Assembly: GCA_021786555.1 (NCBI GenBank)
Contig: JAJYNB010000336.1
Location: 1 to 16,283, forward strand
Length of the DNA stretch: 16,283 bases
Reading direction: 5' to 3'
Source of the DNA: Bacillota bacterium
GTDB lineage: Bacteria; Bacillota; Desulfitobacteriia; Desulfitobacteriales; JAJXUE01
Shown piece by piece: positions 13,468 through 16,283 of the stretch (within the stretch, counting starts at the first letter, position 1; each line of letters begins with the position of its first letter). Below the pieces are notes generated by a model, which worked only from the letters and a program-made list of their open reading frames with translations, ran no database searches and was not told the origin of the DNA. The position numbers and the translations under genes are program-made.

Positions 13468-16187
13468 GTTATCACCTCAAACAAATTGTTAATTAAAGCC
13501 AATACTCTTTGGGGAGTCAGAGGCAGTTCTCTAATCTCTACCCCCAAAGCATCGGCAACAGCATTGGCCACAGCTGCCGCCACCGGCACTGCGGCGATTT
13601 CTCCGACCCCTTTAGCCCCGTAAGCCCCTGCCTGCTCCCTGCCTTTAACTAAGAGGACCTGTACAGGGGGCATGCCGGCAGACCGGATAAGTTTGTACCT
13701 GCCAAAGTTTGCATTGGTTATCTTCCCGGTGGAGTCTGCAATCATCTCTTCACTCAAAGCATAGCCCAATCCCATGCTCACCCCGCCGTGGATCTGTCCC
13801 TTGGTTAAAAGCGGGTTGATCGGAGTACCCACATCATGGGCTGCCAGGTAGTCTATGACTTTAACGCTGCCCGTCAGTTTATTTACTTCCACCTGGGCAA
13901 AATGGGCAGCGTAGGACCAGGCGGAACAGGGCGCTTTATAGGTCTCCGTAAGTATGGGATCAGCCTGGAAGTTCTTGCGGAATTGCGGTACCAACTGGGT
14001 TAAAGAGAAAACCCCTTTGCCTTCCACCTGGATTTTCCCCTCATTCCAGCTCAGCTTCTCTTGCCCAACTTCAAATAAGTCGGCAGTGAGAGTCAACAGT
14101 TTTTGTTTCATGCTTTGGGTCAGTTGATAAACCCCCGCTGCTGATTTCCAGGTTGTCCTGCTCGCTATAGTGCCGATATCGTGGCCTGAGCACTCGGTAT
14201 CGGCCTCATAGATTGTAATTTGGCTTAAATCCAGACCCAGTTCCTCGGCAAGGATTTGCGAGAGAATCGTGGAAGTGCCGCACCCCACATCCTGGGCGCC
14301 GGTGATTAAGATCGCAGACCCATCATCGTTAATTTTCAAGGTATTGCTGGTGTGATCCACATGGACCTGGTGAATTCCGTTGCTATGCACGCAACAGGCC
14401 ATGCCCACACCAGTGACAATGTCCCCCCTGATGGCAGCCTGCCGTTTTTCCCGCCACTTAAACAACTCTGCTCCTTGCTCAACGCATTCCTTTATCCCCA
14501 CATGTCCCAAAGACATACCGTTTTGCCTATCCCGCCCGTCCGCTTCCAGCAGGTTTTTTAGCTGGAACTCCACAGGGTCGATACCAAGGATTCTGGCCAG
14601 GTTGCTCAGATGAATTTGACTGGCAGTACACAGCTGAGGAGAGCCGAAGCCCCTAACGGACCCGGCAGGAATGCTGTTTGTATAAACGCAGCGCCCTTGA
14701 AATTCTATAACCGGCGTTTTGTACAGTTTGAACACTTTACCCGCCATCCCCGGGGCCATATTGACTGCTGTACCACAGTAAGCGCCGGTATTGGCGGTTG
14801 CGTCAAACCTCTGCACCAGGAGGTTTCCCCCAGGGCTTGCACCGCTGGTCAACTGAAAATCAAGCCTATGCCGTACCCTGGTGGCTATAAAGGTTTCTTC
14901 CCGACTCAGTAAAAGCTGCACTGGGCGTTGTGCAGCTAATGCCAAGAGGGCTGCCACCGGTTCTATGGTCATTTCCAATTTGCTGCCGAAGGAGCCCCCG
15001 ATAGGCGGTTTGATTACCCTGATTCTGTTCATGCTCATGCCAAGAATCTGCGCCAGAAGCATGCGCACAGCAAAAACGTTTTGATTGGGGGTATAGATTG
15101 TGAGTTTGTCTCCCTCAGGGTTTGCCAGGCAGACATGGGGCTCTAAAGCGCTGCTATGTACCATGGGGAGCTTAATGCTGTCCGTCATCACAATCGGGCT
15201 TTTGGCCAGAGCCTCATCGGCATCGCCGTTGCTCACATTTGCTGCCCCTACCTGGTTGCCCTCGGGGTGAATCTTAACTGCTTCAGGATGCAAGGCCTCT
15301 TCGGGAGTGAACAAGGTTTCTAAGGGCTCGTACTCTACCTCAATCAAGCTTAAAGCCTCGCGGGCGATCTCCGGACTCTCCGCCGCAACGGCAGCTACCC
15401 GGTCTCCTACGTGCCTGACCACCGGAGGAAATACTACCTCGTTTTCTACAGCGTCCTGACCGGTATACCAGATGCCGCTGTTAAAAGGCACCCGGGGGGT
15501 GTTTTCATGGGTTAAGACAGCCCAGACCCCAGGCAAAGCCAGGGCTCTGGCACAATCAATTCGCTTTATTCTGGCATGGGCTGCCGGACTTAGTAACAGC
15601 CTGCCCGCAAGCATGTGCGGCAAGGTAATATCTTGGGTATATTTCAAGCGTCCGGTTGCCTTGAGGACTGCGTCCCGTTGGGGTAATGACTTCCCTATCC
15701 ATGAAGCACCGGACGCTTTTTGCCCGCCCCCGGCGTTTTTTAAAAGCCTCACAGCCTCTATAATATGTACATAGCCCGTACACCGGCAGAGGCTGCCTTT
15801 TAAAGCCTGGTGCACTTCCTCTTCGCTGGGGTCAGGGTTTCTATTAAACAAAGCTTTCACAGCCATAACCATCCCCGGTGTACAAAAACCGCACTGGATA
15901 GCCCCGGCGTCGATAAATGCCTGCTGAACAGGATCAAGCCTGTCTCCTTTGGCCAAGCCTTCTATGGTAGTAACGGATTTGCCCGCTGCTTTGCCCACAG
16001 GCAAAGTGCACGAGTTCACGGCTTTGCCGTCAATAATGACTTTGCACGTGCCGCACTGCCCATTCCCGCAGCCTTCCTTGGAGCCGGTTAGGTGTAAACA
16101 CTCCCTTAATACCCGCAGCAGGGACCATTTGGGATCGACTTCCAGCCTGTATTCCCTGCCATTCACCGTTAAAGTTATTTTTTCCAT
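13464..16187 (-). CDS. Molybdenum hydroxylase of the xanthine dehydrogenase / aldehyde oxidoreductase (Mop) family, [2Fe-2S] and molybdopterin domains fused
   Basis: Cytoplasmic enzyme expected to hydroxylate a heteroaromatic ring or an aldehyde. The 907 residues equal the length I recall for Desulfovibrio gigas Mop. The plant-type [2Fe-2S] site is Cys40, 45, 48 and 60. The second cluster uses Cys100, 103, 134 and 136 (CGFCTPGM, CRCTGY). From about 165 come the two molybdopterin domains: PPIGGSFGSK (394-403), GSVRGFGSPQL (509-519), GAQDVGCGTST (630-640), IASRTTW (674-680) and KGVGEIAAVPVAAAVANAVA, where Glu863 is the expected catalytic base. There is no FAD domain, so electrons must go to a separate carrier. 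An ATG at 16250 lies above the sigma-54 promoter. The ATG at 16187 follows GGGGGG by nine bases. The stop overlaps the mttB3 start. The substrate is unknown; the neighbours suggest an imidazole or N-methylated compound. Confidence 0.92.
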   Translation of the reverse strand: MEKITLTVNGREYRLEVDPKWSLLRVLRECLHLTGSKEGCGNGQCGTCKVIIDGKAVNSCTLPVGKAAGKSVTTIEGLAKGDRLDPVQQAFIDAGAIQCGFCTPGMVMAVKALFNRNPDPSEEEVHQALKGSLCRCTGYVHIIEAVRLLKNAGGGQKASGASWIGKSLPQRDAVLKATGRLKYTQDITLPHMLAGRLLLSPAAHARIKRIDCARALALPGVWAVLTHENTPRVPFNSGIWYTGQDAVENEVVFPPVVRHVGDRVAAVAAESPEIAREALSLIEVEYEPLETLFTPEEALHPEAVKIHPEGNQVGAANVSNGDADEALAKSPIVMTDSIKLPMVHSSALEPHVCLANPEGDKLTIYTPNQNVFAVRMLLAQILGMSMNRIRVIKPPIGGSFGSKLEMTIEPVAALLALAAQRPVQLLLSREETFIATRVRHRLDFQLTSGASPGGNLLVQRFDATANTGAYCGTAVNMAPGMAGKVFKLYKTPVIEFQGRCVYTNSIPAGSVRGFGSPQLCTASQIHLSNLARILGIDPVEFQLKNLLEADGRDRQNGMSLGHVGIKECVEQGAELFKWREKRQAAIRGDIVTGVGMACCVHSNGIHQVHVDHTSNTLKINDDGSAILITGAQDVGCGTSTILSQILAEELGLDLSQITIYEADTECSGHDIGTIASRTTWKSAAGVYQLTQSMKQKLLTLTADLFEVGQEKLSWNEGKIQVEGKGVFSLTQLVPQFRKNFQADPILTETYKAPCSAWSYAAHFAQVEVNKLTGSVKVIDYLAAHDVGTPINPLLTKGQIHGGVSMGLGYALSEEMIADSTGKITNANFGRYKLIRSAGMPPVQVLLVKGREQAGAYGAKGVGEIAAVPVAAAVANAVADALGVEIRELPLTPQRVLALINNLFEVIT

Positions 16188-16227
16188 ACTCTTTATCCCC
16201 CCGCTAGCTTCATACTTAAAACTAAAT

Positions 16228-16244
16228 AAGCAAAATTTATGCCA
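16228..16244 (-). promoter_or_regulatory. Sigma-54 promoter of the molybdenum hydroxylase-mttB3 unit
   Basis: The minus strand reads TGGCAT-AAATT-TTGCTT, with GG (16243-16242) and GC (16231-16230) ten bases apart, close to consensus and very like the mttB1 promoter. Expected transcription start is near 16218, about 31 bases before the ATG at 16187. The remaining bases up to 16283 hold no gene that can be recognised. Confidence 0.85.
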
Positions 16245-16283
16245 TGTCATGATGCAACAATCCGTTTTTTGGCTTCAAACATG

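Noticed and set aside
1..16283. Mobile elements, CRISPR arrays, tRNA or rRNA genes
   Set aside because: No transposase or integrase, no regularly spaced repeats and no tRNA-like cloverleaf or rRNA sequence was recognised by eye on either strand.

Overview
The window is one tightly packed catabolic gene cluster, all on the minus strand, and it is best read from right (16283) to left (1). Strong AGGAGG-type ribosome binding sites, frequent TTG/GTG starts, a lipoprotein binding protein, an OpuC-type transporter and a RocR-like sigma-54 activator point to an anaerobic member of the Clostridia (Desulfitobacterium/Desulfosporosinus/Sporomusa-like). That placement is an inference from gene style, not from a marker gene.

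Layout in transcription order. (1) A Mop/xanthine-dehydrogenase-type molybdenum hydroxylase (16187-13464) is joined by a 4-base stop/start overlap to an MttB-superfamily methyltransferase, here mttB3 (13467-12121). (2) A PAS-AAA+-Fis sigma-54 activator follows (11892-10498). (3) A four-gene glycine-betaine-type ABC importer: permease, ATPase, permease, lipoprotein (10126-6642), closed by a strong terminator. (4) Two further MttB-superfamily methyltransferases, mttB1 and mttB2 (6412-3489), then histidine ammonia-lyase hutH (3431-1881). (5) A corrinoid protein (1740-1108), a methyltetrahydrofolate:corrinoid methyltransferase (1071-265), and the first 48 codons of urocanate hydratase hutU, cut by the left edge.

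Three near-consensus sigma-54 (-24/-12) promoters can be read directly, upstream of the molybdenum hydroxylase, the transporter and mttB1, and a weaker one precedes the corrinoid gene. The only regulator in the window is a sigma-54 activator, so the cluster looks like a self-contained regulon. A short dyad motif, GC(C)AAWTWTTTTTGC, occurs upstream of two of the promoters at enhancer-like distances.

How the parts fit. The importer takes up a quaternary amine. MttB-type enzymes pass its N-methyl groups to the corrinoid protein, and the MtrH/MtgA-like enzyme passes them to tetrahydrofolate. HutH and HutU degrade histidine. Interleaving the two gene sets suggests a betaine of histidine (hercynine, or a relative such as ergothioneine) that is demethylated and then fed into the histidine pathway. 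This is a hypothesis. The role of the molybdenum hydroxylase is open.
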